From Streptomyces alfalfae (lineage in GTDB: Bacteria > Actinomycetota > Actinomycetes > Streptomycetales > Streptomycetaceae), in assembly GCF_004127445.1 (NCBI RefSeq), contig NZ_QEXM01000009.1, forward strand, positions 1 to 64,000: 64,000 nucleotides of DNA, given 5' to 3'. The notes beneath the pieces were generated by a model. It was not told the origin of the DNA. It searched no databases and was given only the letters and a program-made list of their open reading frames with translations. Below, in pieces: positions 1 through 7,313 of the stretch; position 1 is the first letter of the stretch, and each line of letters begins with the position of its first letter. A program made the translations under genes and the position numbers.

Positions 1-423
1 TTGTGTGGGGCGGTCGGGGTGGCGGGGTGGTTGAGTGGCCTGGGTGCTGGGTGCTGGGTGCTGGGTGCTGGGTGCTGGGTGCTGGGTGCCGGGTGCCGGG
101 TGGCGGGGTGGCCGGGGTGCTGGAGCGGCCGGGGTGCCGGGGGTGGCCGGGGTGCCGGCGGCGGGGTGCGGAGTGGCCGAGGTGCTGGAGTGACCAAGGT
201 GCCGGGGTGACCGGGGCGCTGGGTGGCCGGGGTGCCGGGGTGGCCAGGGTGCTGGGCGGCCAGGGTGCCGGGGTGCCGGAGTGACCGGGGTGCCGGGGTG
301 GCCGGGGTGCTGGGTGGCCAAGGTGGCTGGGTGGCCGGGGCGGCTGGGGCGCCGGAATGACCGGGGTACCGGAGTGGTGCTGGATGCCGTGCCCGTTACC
401 CGGGGGTCGCGGAGGGCCGTCCG
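1..423. other. Gene-free G-rich repeat region at the window edge
   Basis: No convincing gene is present. The first 360 bases are built from short G-rich units (GGGTGCT, then mixed GGTGGCCGGGGTGCCGG-like units), with almost every run of G on the plus strand. Open frames through it translate to Gly/Trp/Cys/Val repeats, which is an artefact of composition. The last 60 bases lead into the stop codon of the minus-strand gene. The region may continue to the left of the window. Confidence 0.75.
42..104 (+). repeat. GGGTGCT heptamer tandem array
   Basis: Six perfect GGGTGCT units run from 42 to 83, followed by two GGGTGCC units and one GGGTGGC. Runs of three G are spaced by four bases throughout, which matches the canonical intramolecular G-quadruplex pattern on the plus strand. 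The 7-bp unit is not a multiple of three, so it is not a coding repeat. Less regular copies continue to about 360. Confidence 0.9.
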
Positions 424-975
424 TCAGATCCGGTCGCCTCTGGCCCGGCGATGCAGGAGCCAGGTGCCGCCCGCGGCGGCGACGGCCAGGGCCGCGACGC
501 CCGCCGCGGTCTGCAGGGGGTCGGGGCCGAGCGCGCCGCCGACACCCGTCTTCACGTGCCCCTTCGGCTGCGTCGCGTGCCGTTCGGCGGCGGCTGCGGT
601 GGAGGTGACCGTCACCACCAGATCCGCGGCGACCCGTTTGTTCTTCACCCCTGAGCCGCCCGCGCCGGAGCATTTCGCGGCGATCTCGTAGGTGCCTGGC
701 TGCGCGGAGGGCGGCACCTCGAAGCGGCCGGTCACCTCGCCGGGGCCGCCGCCCGGCGCCAGCGTGAACCTTCCCGCACCCACCGCGCTGGCGTCGCCCG
801 CCGCGGTGCCGCCTGAGCCGCAGGCGGCGGTGTGGACGGTGACGGGCTTGCCGGGCGTCACGGTCGCCGGGGTGATCACGAGGTCTCCGCCGGCCGCCGC
901 GGAGGCGGGGTCGGCCAGGGCGCCGGCCGTCGCTGCGGCGAGGGCGGTACCGGTCAGCAGACGGGCGATGCGCAT
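424..975 (-). CDS. Small secreted/membrane-anchored surface protein
   Basis: The 183-residue product starts with a signal peptide (basic MRIAR, hydrophobic stretch, Ala-rich cleavage site near residue 24). The middle is a Gly/Pro/Ala-rich beta-type extracellular domain with two Cys residues. Near the C-terminus is a hydrophobic segment (about residues 160-176) followed by the basic tail LLHRRARGDRI, so the protein probably stays in the membrane with its bulk outside. No LPxTG sorting motif is visible. The start is set by the strong ribosome site GGAGGAACG just before the ATG at 975; the open frame extends upstream to 1302, but that part has no signal-like N-terminus. Function unknown. Confidence 0.75.
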   Translation of the reverse strand: MRIARLLTGTALAAATAGALADPASAAAGGDLVITPATVTPGKPVTVHTAACGSGGTAAGDASAVGAGRFTLAPGGGPGEVTGRFEVPPSAQPGTYEIAAKCSGAGGSGVKNKRVAADLVVTVTSTAAAAERHATQPKGHVKTGVGGALGPDPLQTAAGVAALAVAAAGGTWLLHRRARGDRI

Positions 976-1372
976 GATGCTCGTTCCTCCGAGGCCTTCG
1001 CGGGGCACGCCCCGCGACACCCCCAAGTGCCGCTGCGTCGGTCGAGTCCCGCTCTTCCGAGGTAAGTGGCACTCGGCGGCGCGCGCCTCCCGGTGGGCCG
1101 CGGGAAAGCGGGGGACGAGGCGGTTCCTCCCGCCCGAGCGGCAGCGTTCCAGCAGGTCACGGGCATGACGGCGGTCCCGCTTCGAAGACCGTGGGCGGCG
1201 GCTGTGAATGGGTGACCTGGCACGTCCGTGCGGTGGCTGGCCGTGGGCCTTGCGCGGGGTTTTGGCTCGGTCGGTCGTCGGCTGAGCCTGGCTCGTCCTC
1301 AAGCGCCGGACGGGCTGGGACCCGGGCGCCCCCCAGGCCGGGGGTGCCCGGCGGGGGTGGCGAGGAGAGGGC
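976..1372. other. Intergenic region with a Streptomyces-type intergenic repeat
   Basis: No gene is supported here. Bases 1290-1319 carry the motif TCCTCAAGCGCCGGACGGGC, which I remember as a dispersed intergenic element found many times in Streptomyces genomes; no second copy was noticed in this window. The rest should hold the promoter of the surface-protein gene on the minus strand, but I could not identify convincing -35 and -10 boxes. Confidence 0.5.
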
Positions 1373-2170
1373 TCAGAACGCCTCCAGAGGCACCTCCTCG
1401 TAGACCCCGGACACCGTCGTCATCAGCTTCTCGTCCACGGCGTACGTCACGTCGTCGATCCGTCGCACCGGACAGACTCCCCACGCGTTGGTGACGAAGG
1501 CCGCCGAGTACGACGGCAGGTCCGCGAGGGTGGCGCGGGCGTGCCGGGTGGGCACACCGGCGGCCGGCAGGCCCGCCTCGACCAGCTGCATCGTGATGCC
1601 GGACAGATGCGGCGCCTCCGGCCACACCAAGCTCGCCCCGTCGAAGAAGCCGATGTTCGTGACGGCGCCCTCGCTGATCTCCCCGTCGGGGGCGGTGAGC
1701 AGCGCGCCGTCGTACCCCGCCCGCCGGGCCAGCTCGCCGTAGTGGGCCTGGCCGAAGCCGCCCAGGTGCTTGATGTGGGCGAACGGCCGCTGATACGGCA
1801 CCGACATCAGGGACTGCGCCCGGCCCTCCATGGTCTCCGCCAACACGGTCGGCGGCCGGACGGTGATCATCACGGACGGCTTGCCGTCAGGAGCGTGGAC
1901 GTGCACGCGTACGGAGGCGTCCTCGATGTCGTCGCGCAGGATGTGCCGGACGAGCCCGCGCACCCACTCACCCTCCAGCGGCTGCCCGAACATCTCACGC
2001 GTGGCCGCGTCGAGCCGCGCCAAATGGAGGTCCATGCCGCGCACCTTGCCACCCCTGACCTGCATCGCGGTGAAGTGCCCGGGGTTGGCGAGGGCCGGCC
2101 AGAGCAGCCCGGCCGCGGTGGCGGGCTGACCGTCGATCTCAATGCGCTGCACCAGTGCGGAGATTGTCAT
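1373..2170 (-). CDS. Class IV aminotransferase family protein (aminodeoxychorismate lyase/BCAT fold)
   Basis: This 265-residue protein belongs to the fold-type IV PLP enzymes, which include 4-amino-4-deoxychorismate lyase, D-amino acid and branched-chain aminotransferases. Visible marks are AHIKHLGG near residue 130, whose Lys is the expected PLP Schiff-base residue, and GEISEGAVTNIGF, the family's phosphate-binding Glu/Asn motif. Which reaction it catalyses cannot be read from sequence; no pabA/pabB partner is adjacent, so folate synthesis is not proven. A -10-like TAGCGT on the minus strand ends six bases before the ATG at 2170, suggesting a leaderless transcript. The N-terminus is complete and length is typical of the family. 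Confidence 0.85.
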   Translation of the reverse strand: MTISALVQRIEIDGQPATAAGLLWPALANPGHFTAMQVRGGKVRGMDLHLARLDAATREMFGQPLEGEWVRGLVRHILRDDIEDASVRVHVHAPDGKPSVMITVRPPTVLAETMEGRAQSLMSVPYQRPFAHIKHLGGFGQAHYGELARRAGYDGALLTAPDGEISEGAVTNIGFFDGASLVWPEAPHLSGITMQLVEAGLPAAGVPTRHARATLADLPSYSAAFVTNAWGVCPVRRIDDVTYAVDEKLMTTVSGVYEEVPLEAF

Positions 2171-2269
2171 GCGACCACGCTACGAGACGCCCCCCGTCCG
2201 CCGGCCCCCGCTCGGGCCCCGCCCCGGCCGCCGGTTCCGGTCCGCGAGCCCCCTGTGCACAATCTCGGT

Positions 2270-2791
2270 ATGGACGCTCACGGTATGGACGCTCGCGGCA
2301 CGGATGTTTACGGCATGGACGACCCCGCCGAACCGGCTCCGTCGACCGAGACCGAGACCGAGACCGAGACCGGGACCGAGTCGGAGCGCGCGACCGAGCC
2401 CGCGACCGAGCCCGCGCCCGGGATCGAGACCGCTGCTGAGACCACGGCCACCGCGCCGGCCGAGCCGCCCACGCCCGCCGCCCTGACCGTGCTGACCACC
2501 ACGGACGCGGAGGACAAGGCGCGGGACCTGGCGAGCGGCGCGGTGCGCGCCCGGCTCGCGGCCTGTGCGCAGATCACCGGCCCCGTCACGTCCGTGTACC
2601 GGTGGGAGGGCGCCATCGAGACCGCCCAGGAGTGGCAGATCCTGCTCAAGACGTCCGCCGCGCGCTACGACGCCCTGGAGGCATGGCTCACCGAAGCCCA
2701 CGACTACGACACTCCCGAGATCATCGCCACCCCTGTGGTGCGGGGGAGCGCGGCCTACCTGGAGTGGGTGGCGCGGGAGACCGCCGGGTGA
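2270..2791 (+). CDS. cutA: CutA1 divalent-ion tolerance protein with acidic Thr/Glu-rich N-terminal extension
   Basis: Residues from about 70 onward are a complete CutA domain: LTVLTTTDAEDKARDLA, the conserved RLAACAQI strand, SVYRWEGAIETAQEWQILLKT and the C-terminal TPEIIATPV stretch. CutA1 proteins form very stable trimers; a role in copper tolerance is traditional but weakly supported, and regulatory roles have been proposed. The usual length is 100-115 residues; here the ATG at 2270 gives 173 because of an extension made of TETETET and ATEPATEP repeats encoded by a GAGACC hexamer array (about 2345-2375). Other in-frame ATGs lie at 2285 and 2315. The domain call is firm; the start is uncertain. 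Confidence 0.8.
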   Translation: MDAHGMDARGTDVYGMDDPAEPAPSTETETETETGTESERATEPATEPAPGIETAAETTATAPAEPPTPAALTVLTTTDAEDKARDLASGAVRARLAACAQITGPVTSVYRWEGAIETAQEWQILLKTSAARYDALEAWLTEAHDYDTPEIIATPVVRGSAAYLEWVARETAG

Positions 2792-2809
2792 CCCCGGCTG
2801 CCCTTCTTC

Positions 2810-3235
2810 GTGTACGGCACCCTGCGCCCGGGGCGCCACAACCACGCCGCTCACCTCCTCGGCCACGTGGCCACCGAGGAACCGGCCGAAATGCCGGGCG
2901 CGGCCCTGTACGCGGGCCCCGGCCACCCGTACGCCGTCGAGAACCCCGAAGCCGGCCCCGTCCGCGGCGAGCTGGTCACCGCGACGCCCTCCGCGCACGC
3001 CCCGCTGCTCGCTGCCCTGGACCTCCTGGAGGAGTACGTGCCGGGCGATCCCCGCAACCTGTACGAGCGTGTCGTCCGCGAAGTCACCCGCACCGCCGAC
3101 GGCGCCACGGCCCTCGCCTGGGTCTACGTGGCGGCCCCCCGCGTGGCCGCTCGGCTCCGGGCCTCGGGCACGGTGATAGAGGGCGGCGACTGGTCCAAGG
3201 CGCCCGGCCTCCGCCGCCTTGAGAAACACCCCTGA
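2810..3235 (+). CDS. Gamma-glutamylcyclotransferase (GGCT/AIG2-like) family protein
   Basis: The protein opens with the family signature (FFV)YGTLRPG and carries LDLLEEYVPG near residue 75, where the Glu is the probable catalytic acid/base. Enzymes of this fold release 5-oxoproline from gamma-glutamyl amines or amino acids, or act on glutathione; the exact substrate is unknown. The reading frame is the same as cutA, with only the TGA at 2789-2791 and 18 bases between them. The GTG at 2810 is the first accepted start codon, but it cuts off the conserved FF; a CTG at 2798 would give LPFFVYGTLRPG, the usual family N-terminus. Likely co-transcribed and translationally coupled with cutA. Confidence 0.75.
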   Translation: MYGTLRPGRHNHAAHLLGHVATEEPAEMPGAALYAGPGHPYAVENPEAGPVRGELVTATPSAHAPLLAALDLLEEYVPGDPRNLYERVVREVTRTADGATALAWVYVAAPRVAARLRASGTVIEGGDWSKAPGLRRLEKHP

Positions 3236-3251
3236 CACATGACCCCCGCGC

Positions 3252-3331
3252 GACGCAGGCATGACGCACCCCGCGGCGCACCCGAACGCAGGCATGACGC
3301 ACCCCGCGACGCAGGCGTGACGCACCCCGCG
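3252..3331 (+). repeat. Three copies of a 24-bp direct repeat
   Basis: The unit reads RACGCAGGCRTGACGCACCC followed by CGCG and occurs at 3252-3275, 3285-3308 and 3308-3331, differing at two positions. The first two copies are separated by nine bases and the last two share a base. The spacing is too irregular and short for a CRISPR array. Confidence 0.85.
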
Positions 3332-3518
3332 GCGCACCCGGACGCAGCCGCCACCCACGCGCGACGCAGGCACGGCCCACGCGCGGTACACGCACCACCC
3401 ACCCGTGACCCACGCGCAACTCGTGCGACTCGCGCAACTACCCACCCACGAGGCCAAATCCGCAGCTCAAACGCCGACGCACCCGATCTGATGATCTCCA
3501 CCACTCGTCCGGGCGACT

Positions 3519-3548
3519 TCACGTGACTACTCAGAGTGGTCACGGTGA
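3519..3548. promoter_or_regulatory. Imperfect inverted repeat upstream of the small secreted protein gene
   Basis: GTGACTAC (3523-3530) and GTGGTCAC (3536-3543) form arms with one mismatch around TCAGA, and the flanking TCAC / GTGA bases extend the symmetry with one bulge. It lies about 60-80 bases upstream of the start codon, where an operator would be expected. The binding protein is unknown. Confidence 0.4.
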
Positions 3549-3605
3549 AGCTCTCCGTGTGCACCGCTCGGTGCGCGCTTTCGGTGTTCAACAAGGAGTC
3601 GCCTC

Positions 3606-3905
3606 ATGCGAGTTCGCCGTACCCTGCCGGCTCTCCTCGGAGCCGTGACCCTCACCCTCGGCATGTCCCTGGCGGCGACGGCCTCCGCCGCCACGGCATC
3701 ACCGGCCGCCGTCAAGAACCCCTGCGGGTTCTACGAGACGGCGAGCGACGCCTACTACAACCACTGCACGAGCGACGGTTCCCGCATCGTGATCGAGATC
3801 GACGACTGGGGCCCCAACAGCACCCGCTGCGTGGGCCCCGGCGTCACCTGGATCGGCGAGGCCGGGGACATCGACGGCGCCTGGTACGTCGGCCGCACCT
3901 GCTGA
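3606..3905 (+). CDS. Small secreted four-cysteine protein (DUF6355-like)
   Basis: The 99-residue product has a classical Sec signal peptide (MRVRRTLPALLGA, cleavage near residue 29 after SAA) and a mature domain of about 70 residues with four Cys (NPCGFY, YNHC, TRCVG and the C-terminal RTC), suggesting two disulfides outside the cell. The CGFYET...YYNHC and GRTC ends match, as I remember it, the actinobacterial DUF6355 family, whose database label mentions natural product biosynthesis but whose role is not established. Translation starts at the ATG after AAGGAGTCGCCTC. It is a single-gene unit facing nasA, separated from it by a strong hairpin. Confidence 0.75.
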   Translation: MRVRRTLPALLGAVTLTLGMSLAATASAATASPAAVKNPCGFYETASDAYYNHCTSDGSRIVIEIDDWGPNSTRCVGPGVTWIGEAGDIDGAWYVGRTC

Positions 3906-3915
3906 CAGCCGTGCC

Positions 3916-3947
3916 GCGGGCCCGGGAGGGCGACGTCCCGGGCCCGC
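3916..3947. terminator. Bidirectional hairpin between convergent genes
   Basis: GCGGGCCCGGGA (3916-3927) pairs perfectly with TCCCGGGCCCGC (3936-3947) around an 8-base loop. It sits between the stop of the small secreted protein gene and the stop of nasA at 3948. There is no U-tract, as is common in Streptomyces, so its termination strength is inferred. Confidence 0.65.
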
Positions 3948-6158
3948 TCAACTCGGCCGCAAGGGTTCCAGCCGTACCGCGCACACCTTGAACTCCGGCA
4001 TCCGCGACACGGGGTCGAGGGCCGGATGCGTCAGAGAGTTGGCCCGGCCCTCGCCAGGCCAGTGGAACGGCATGAACACCGTGTCGGAGCGGATCGACGA
4101 CGTGACCCGCGCCGGGGCGACCGCTCGGCCGCGCCGCGACACCACGGCGACCGGTTCGCCCTCCGCGATCCGAAGCCGCGCCGCGAGCCGCGGGTGCAGC
4201 TCCACGAAGGGCCCCGGCGCCGCGGAGTTGAGCTCGTCGACCCGGCGCGTCTGCGCCCCCGACTGATACTGCGCGAGCACCCGCCCCGTGGTCAGCAACA
4301 CGGGATACTCCGCGTCCGGCTCCTCGGCGGCGGCCCGGTGCACCACCGGCACGAACCGCGCCCGCCCGTCCTCGGTGGCGAACCGGTCGAGGAACAGCCG
4401 CCGGGTCCCGGGATGCGGAGCCGCATGTGCGAAGTCCCCCTCGCACCCGGGCCCGCCCTCGCCCCCGAGGCCCCCCTCGCCCCCGAGGTCTCCCGCACCC
4501 CTCGGTTCCCCCTCGCCCCCGAGTCCGCCCTCACTGCCGCACGGCCAGAACAGGCCCTCTCCCTCGTTCTCCGCCAGCCGTGCGTAGGAGATCCCGGAGT
4601 AGTCCGCGGGGCCGCCCGCGCTCGCCCGGCGCAACTCCTCGAAGACCTCCTCCGGTTCGGCCGGGAAACCCTTCGCGTGCCCGAGCCGCGCCGCGAGGCC
4701 GTGCAGGACCTCCAGGTCGCTGCGGACCCCGGCGGGCGCGGACACGGCGCGGCGCCGCAGCAGGACCCGGCCCTCCAGGTTCGTCACCGTCCCGGTCTCC
4801 TCGGCCCACTGCGTCACCGGCAGCACCACGTCCGCCAGCTCGGCCGTCTCCGACAGCACCACGTCGGCCACCGCGAGGAAGTCGAGCGAGCGCAGCCGCT
4901 CCTCCACATGCCCCGCCCTCGGCGCCGACACGACCGGGTTGGAGCCCATGAGGAGCAGCGACTTGACGTCCCCGCCGAGCGCGTCGAGCAGTTCGTACGC
5001 CGACCTGCCGGGCCCCGGCAGCGACTCGGGGTCCACGCCCCAGACCTTCGCCACATGGGCCCGCGCCGCAGGATCGGTCAGCTTGCGGTAACCCGGCAGC
5101 TGGTCCGCCTTCTGCCCGTGCTCCCGTCCGCCCTGGCCGTTTCCCTGGCCGGTCAGGCAGCCGTACCCGGACAGGGGGCGGCCGGCGCGGCCCGTGGCCA
5201 GGCACAGGTTGATCCACGCCCCGACCGTGTCCGTGCCCTTGGACTGCTGCTCGGGGCCGCGCGCGGTGAGCACCATCGAGGCCTTCGCGTCGCAGAAGAG
5301 CCGCGCGGCGTCCCGCAGTTGCGGCACGGGCACACCGGTGATCCGCTCGACGTGCTCGGGCCAGTGCGCCATCGCCGCCGCCCGCGCCTCCTCCCATCCG
5401 CTGGTGCGCTCCGCGATGAACTCCTCGTCCGTACGCCCCTCCGCCACGATCAGGTGCAGCAGGCCGAGCGCGAGCGCGAGGTCCGTGCCGGGGCGCGGCG
5501 CCAGGTGCAGATCGGCGTGCTCCGCGGTCCGGGTCCGCCGGGGGTCCACGACGATCAGCGTGCCGCCGTTCTCCCGCAGCTCGGTCAGGTACCGCAGAGC
5601 GGGCGGCATCGTCTCCGCGAGGTTCGACCCGACGAGGATCACGCACCCGGTGCGGGGGATGTCCTCCAGCGGGAACGGCAGCCCCCGGTCGAGTCCGAAC
5701 GCCCGCTGCCCGGCCGCCGCGGCCGACGACATGCAGAACCGTCCGTTGTAGTCGATCTGCGACGTGCCGAGCACCACCCGCGCGAACTTGCCCAGTGCGT
5801 ACGCCTTCTCGTTCGTCAGGCCGCCACCGCCGAACACGCCGCACGCGTCCGCGCCGTGCGCCGCCCGCGTACGGGACAACTCGCCGGCGATCCGGTCCAG
5901 GGCCTCCTCCCAGGTGGCCGCCGCGAGCCTGCCCGTGGCACGGTCGCGCACGAGGGGCTCGGTCAGCCGGACCCGGGAGGACAGCACGGCCGGTGCCGTG
6001 CGTCCCTTGCCGCACAGCGCGCCCCTGTTCACCGGGAAGCCCGCGCGCTCCCTGACCTCCACGCCCCCGCCGGGGCCGGCCGCCAGGTCCATGCCGCACT
6101 GCAACGCGCAGTACGGGCAGTGTGTCGCGGTTACCGGGGGTGTCGCCGTGGAGTGCAT
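3948..6158 (-). CDS. nasA: Assimilatory nitrate reductase, molybdopterin catalytic subunit
   Basis: This 736-residue enzyme of the Nas/Nap/formate dehydrogenase family reduces nitrate to nitrite in the cytoplasm. The N-terminal HCPYCALQCGMDL followed by CGKG supplies four Cys for a [4Fe-4S] cluster; IDYNGRFCMSSA gives the Cys that ligates molybdenum in this family; LTGQGNGQGGREHG and the C-terminal molydopterin-binding domain are conserved. An unusual Gly/Glu-rich repeat (about residues 540-576) interrupts the region before the C-terminal domain. I chose the ATG at 6158 because it leaves the short N-terminus usual before the first Cys; a GTG at 6212 is possible. Two GTTAC elements upstream suggest GlnR control. 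The electron donor subunit and nitrite reductase are not in the window. Confidence 0.9.
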   Translation of the reverse strand: MHSTATPPVTATHCPYCALQCGMDLAAGPGGGVEVRERAGFPVNRGALCGKGRTAPAVLSSRVRLTEPLVRDRATGRLAAATWEEALDRIAGELSRTRAAHGADACGVFGGGGLTNEKAYALGKFARVVLGTSQIDYNGRFCMSSAAAAGQRAFGLDRGLPFPLEDIPRTGCVILVGSNLAETMPPALRYLTELRENGGTLIVVDPRRTRTAEHADLHLAPRPGTDLALALGLLHLIVAEGRTDEEFIAERTSGWEEARAAAMAHWPEHVERITGVPVPQLRDAARLFCDAKASMVLTARGPEQQSKGTDTVGAWINLCLATGRAGRPLSGYGCLTGQGNGQGGREHGQKADQLPGYRKLTDPAARAHVAKVWGVDPESLPGPGRSAYELLDALGGDVKSLLLMGSNPVVSAPRAGHVEERLRSLDFLAVADVVLSETAELADVVLPVTQWAEETGTVTNLEGRVLLRRRAVSAPAGVRSDLEVLHGLAARLGHAKGFPAEPEEVFEELRRASAGGPADYSGISYARLAENEGEGLFWPCGSEGGLGGEGEPRGAGDLGGEGGLGGEGGPGCEGDFAHAAPHPGTRRLFLDRFATEDGRARFVPVVHRAAAEEPDAEYPVLLTTGRVLAQYQSGAQTRRVDELNSAAPGPFVELHPRLAARLRIAEGEPVAVVSRRGRAVAPARVTSSIRSDTVFMPFHWPGEGRANSLTHPALDPVSRMPEFKVCAVRLEPLRPS

Positions 6159-6180
6159 GCCGCCAGCCTGCGCCGACGTT

Positions 6181-6208
6181 GTTACGCGGCTCCGCGCGGT
6201 CGCGTTAC
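6181..6208 (-). promoter_or_regulatory. Candidate GlnR-type site upstream of nasA
   Basis: GTTAC occurs at 6181-6185 and 6204-6208, starts 23 bases apart, close to the 22-base period of the GlnR box (GTnAC-n6-GAAAC-n6, repeated). The intervening half-sites are GC-rich and do not match GAAAC, so this is a partial match. GlnR control of nitrate assimilation genes in Streptomyces is established; its action here is inferred. Confidence 0.35.
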
Positions 6209-6265
6209 GCACGCGGTAAGCCGACCTCAGCCGCCCCCGTCCCGCGCTGTGAGGCCCGCGGGCTC

Positions 6266-7000
6266 TCAGCGCGGCGAGGCCAACGCGCGGTCCACGCCCG
6301 GCTCCCGCGGACCGAGGAAGTGCGGGTCGGGCCGGAACGCCGCGTCGAGCGCGGCCTTGCCCGCCGCGAAGACCTCGCGGGCCCCGCCGTAGTACCAGGT
6401 AGCGTCGTGCTTGGCGTCCACCCCGACGCCGTACGACGAGATGCCCGCGGCGTCGCAGAGGGCGACCGCCCTGCGTATGTGGAAGCCCTGGCTGATCAGG
6501 ACCGCCCGGTTGACGCCGAAGATCTTCTTGGCGCGGACGCAGGAGTCCCAGGTGTCGAAGCCGGCGTAGTCGCTGACGATGCGGCGGCCCGGCACTCCGT
6601 GCTTCGTCAGATAGGCGCGCATCGCGTCCGGCTCGTCATACTCCTCGCGGCTGTTGTCACCGGTGACAAGGACGACCTCTATCCGGCCCCTGCGGTACAG
6701 ATCGGCCGCCGCGTCCAGGCGGTGGGCCAGATAGGGCGAGGGGTCGCCCTTCCACAACCCGGCGCCGAAGACCACCGCGACCTCCGCCTTCGGCGCCTCC
6801 GCGACCGTCCCTGTCTCGCCGTCCGTCGTCACGAACAGCCAGGTCGCCGGCGTCAGCGCCAGCACGCACAGCACCATTGCCGCCCGCACGGCCCTGCGCT
6901 GCCCCCGTCTCGTGCGCGGCAGCCGCAGCCAAGATGGCCCGCCCCGCCCGTCGTCCCCGCCCGGCGGCCTCAGCCGCCGTCCCCACCCCGGCCGTCCCAT
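6266..7000 (-). CDS. YdcF/SanA family (DUF218) membrane-anchored protein
   Basis: The 244-residue product has a basic N-terminus, one membrane segment (about residues 37-53, AAMVLCVLALTPATWLF) and an extracytoplasmic DUF218 domain: VAVVFGAGLWKGDPSPYLAHRLDAA, VVLVTGDNSREEYDEPDAM, the SYAGFDTWDSC stretch and VLISQGFHIRRAVALC. SanA/YdcF proteins are linked to envelope permeability and possibly to handling of lipid-linked or nucleotide-type substrates; the precise reaction is unsettled. I chose the ATG at 7000, preceded by a GGGGGCGG ribosome site; the frame stays open far upstream but loses protein-like character. It is transcribed toward nasA with a gap of about 107 bases. Confidence 0.85.
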   Translation of the reverse strand: MGRPGWGRRLRPPGGDDGRGGPSWLRLPRTRRGQRRAVRAAMVLCVLALTPATWLFVTTDGETGTVAEAPKAEVAVVFGAGLWKGDPSPYLAHRLDAAADLYRRGRIEVVLVTGDNSREEYDEPDAMRAYLTKHGVPGRRIVSDYAGFDTWDSCVRAKKIFGVNRAVLISQGFHIRRAVALCDAAGISSYGVGVDAKHDATWYYGGAREVFAAGKAALDAAFRPDPHFLGPREPGVDRALASPR

Positions 7001-7289
7001 GCGATCCGCCCCCGTGCCCGCCGGATCTCCCCCGATCCGATCACTGCCACCACGGTAGGCGACCCCGCCGGCGGAGTCAGTGCCTCGCGCCCCGGACGCC
7101 ACCCTGAAACAACCCTGACCCGCCCCTGACCCGCCGTGACCCGCCCTGACGTGGAGCCGGGCGTAAGACCGGACGTAGGACCGCACGTGGAACCGGCCGA
7201 GGAACCAGGCGAGGAGGCCGGGCGGGGAACCGGCACCCCCCCCGTGAGCGCCACGAAAACTGCCGTCACGGCCGCGCAACGCGACCGCA
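7001..7289. other. Divergent intergenic region with degenerate repeats
   Basis: The region separates the YdcF-type gene (minus) from the chelatase gene (plus). Around 7108-7155 a CTGACCCGCC decamer is repeated about four times, followed by degenerate copies of an ACGTGGAACCGG-like unit to about 7215. No gene is supported. Confidence 0.6.
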
Positions 7290-7313
7290 ATGAGCCCCGG
7301 CCATCCTCGGTCC

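Larger units (their letters stand above)
3236..3605. other. Intergenic region: direct repeats, then a promoter/operator region
   Basis: Bases 3252-3331 hold three copies of a 24-bp repeat. Bases 3332-3470 are compositionally similar (CGCACCC and CACGCGCGACGCAGG fragments) but degenerate. The segment from about 3480 to 3605 has lower GC and should hold the promoter of the small secreted protein gene, including an imperfect inverted repeat at 3519-3548. The ribosome site AAGGAG lies just upstream of 3606. I see no gene. Confidence 0.7.

Noticed and set aside
1..284. Overlapping Gly/Trp/Cys-rich open frames in the G-rich repeat
   Set aside because: They are translations of a 7-bp repeat in several frames with no ribosome site; composition explains them.
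424..1302. 292-residue version of the surface protein
   Set aside because: The first 109 codons lack a signal peptide and are Arg-rich shadow sequence; a strong ribosome site precedes the internal ATG at 975.
3252..3331. Possible CRISPR array
   Set aside because: Only three copies, no regular unique spacers (9 and 0 bases) and no cas genes.
3916..3947. Possible riboswitch or structured RNA
   Set aside because: Short perfect hairpin between convergent stops fits a terminator; no further structure seen.
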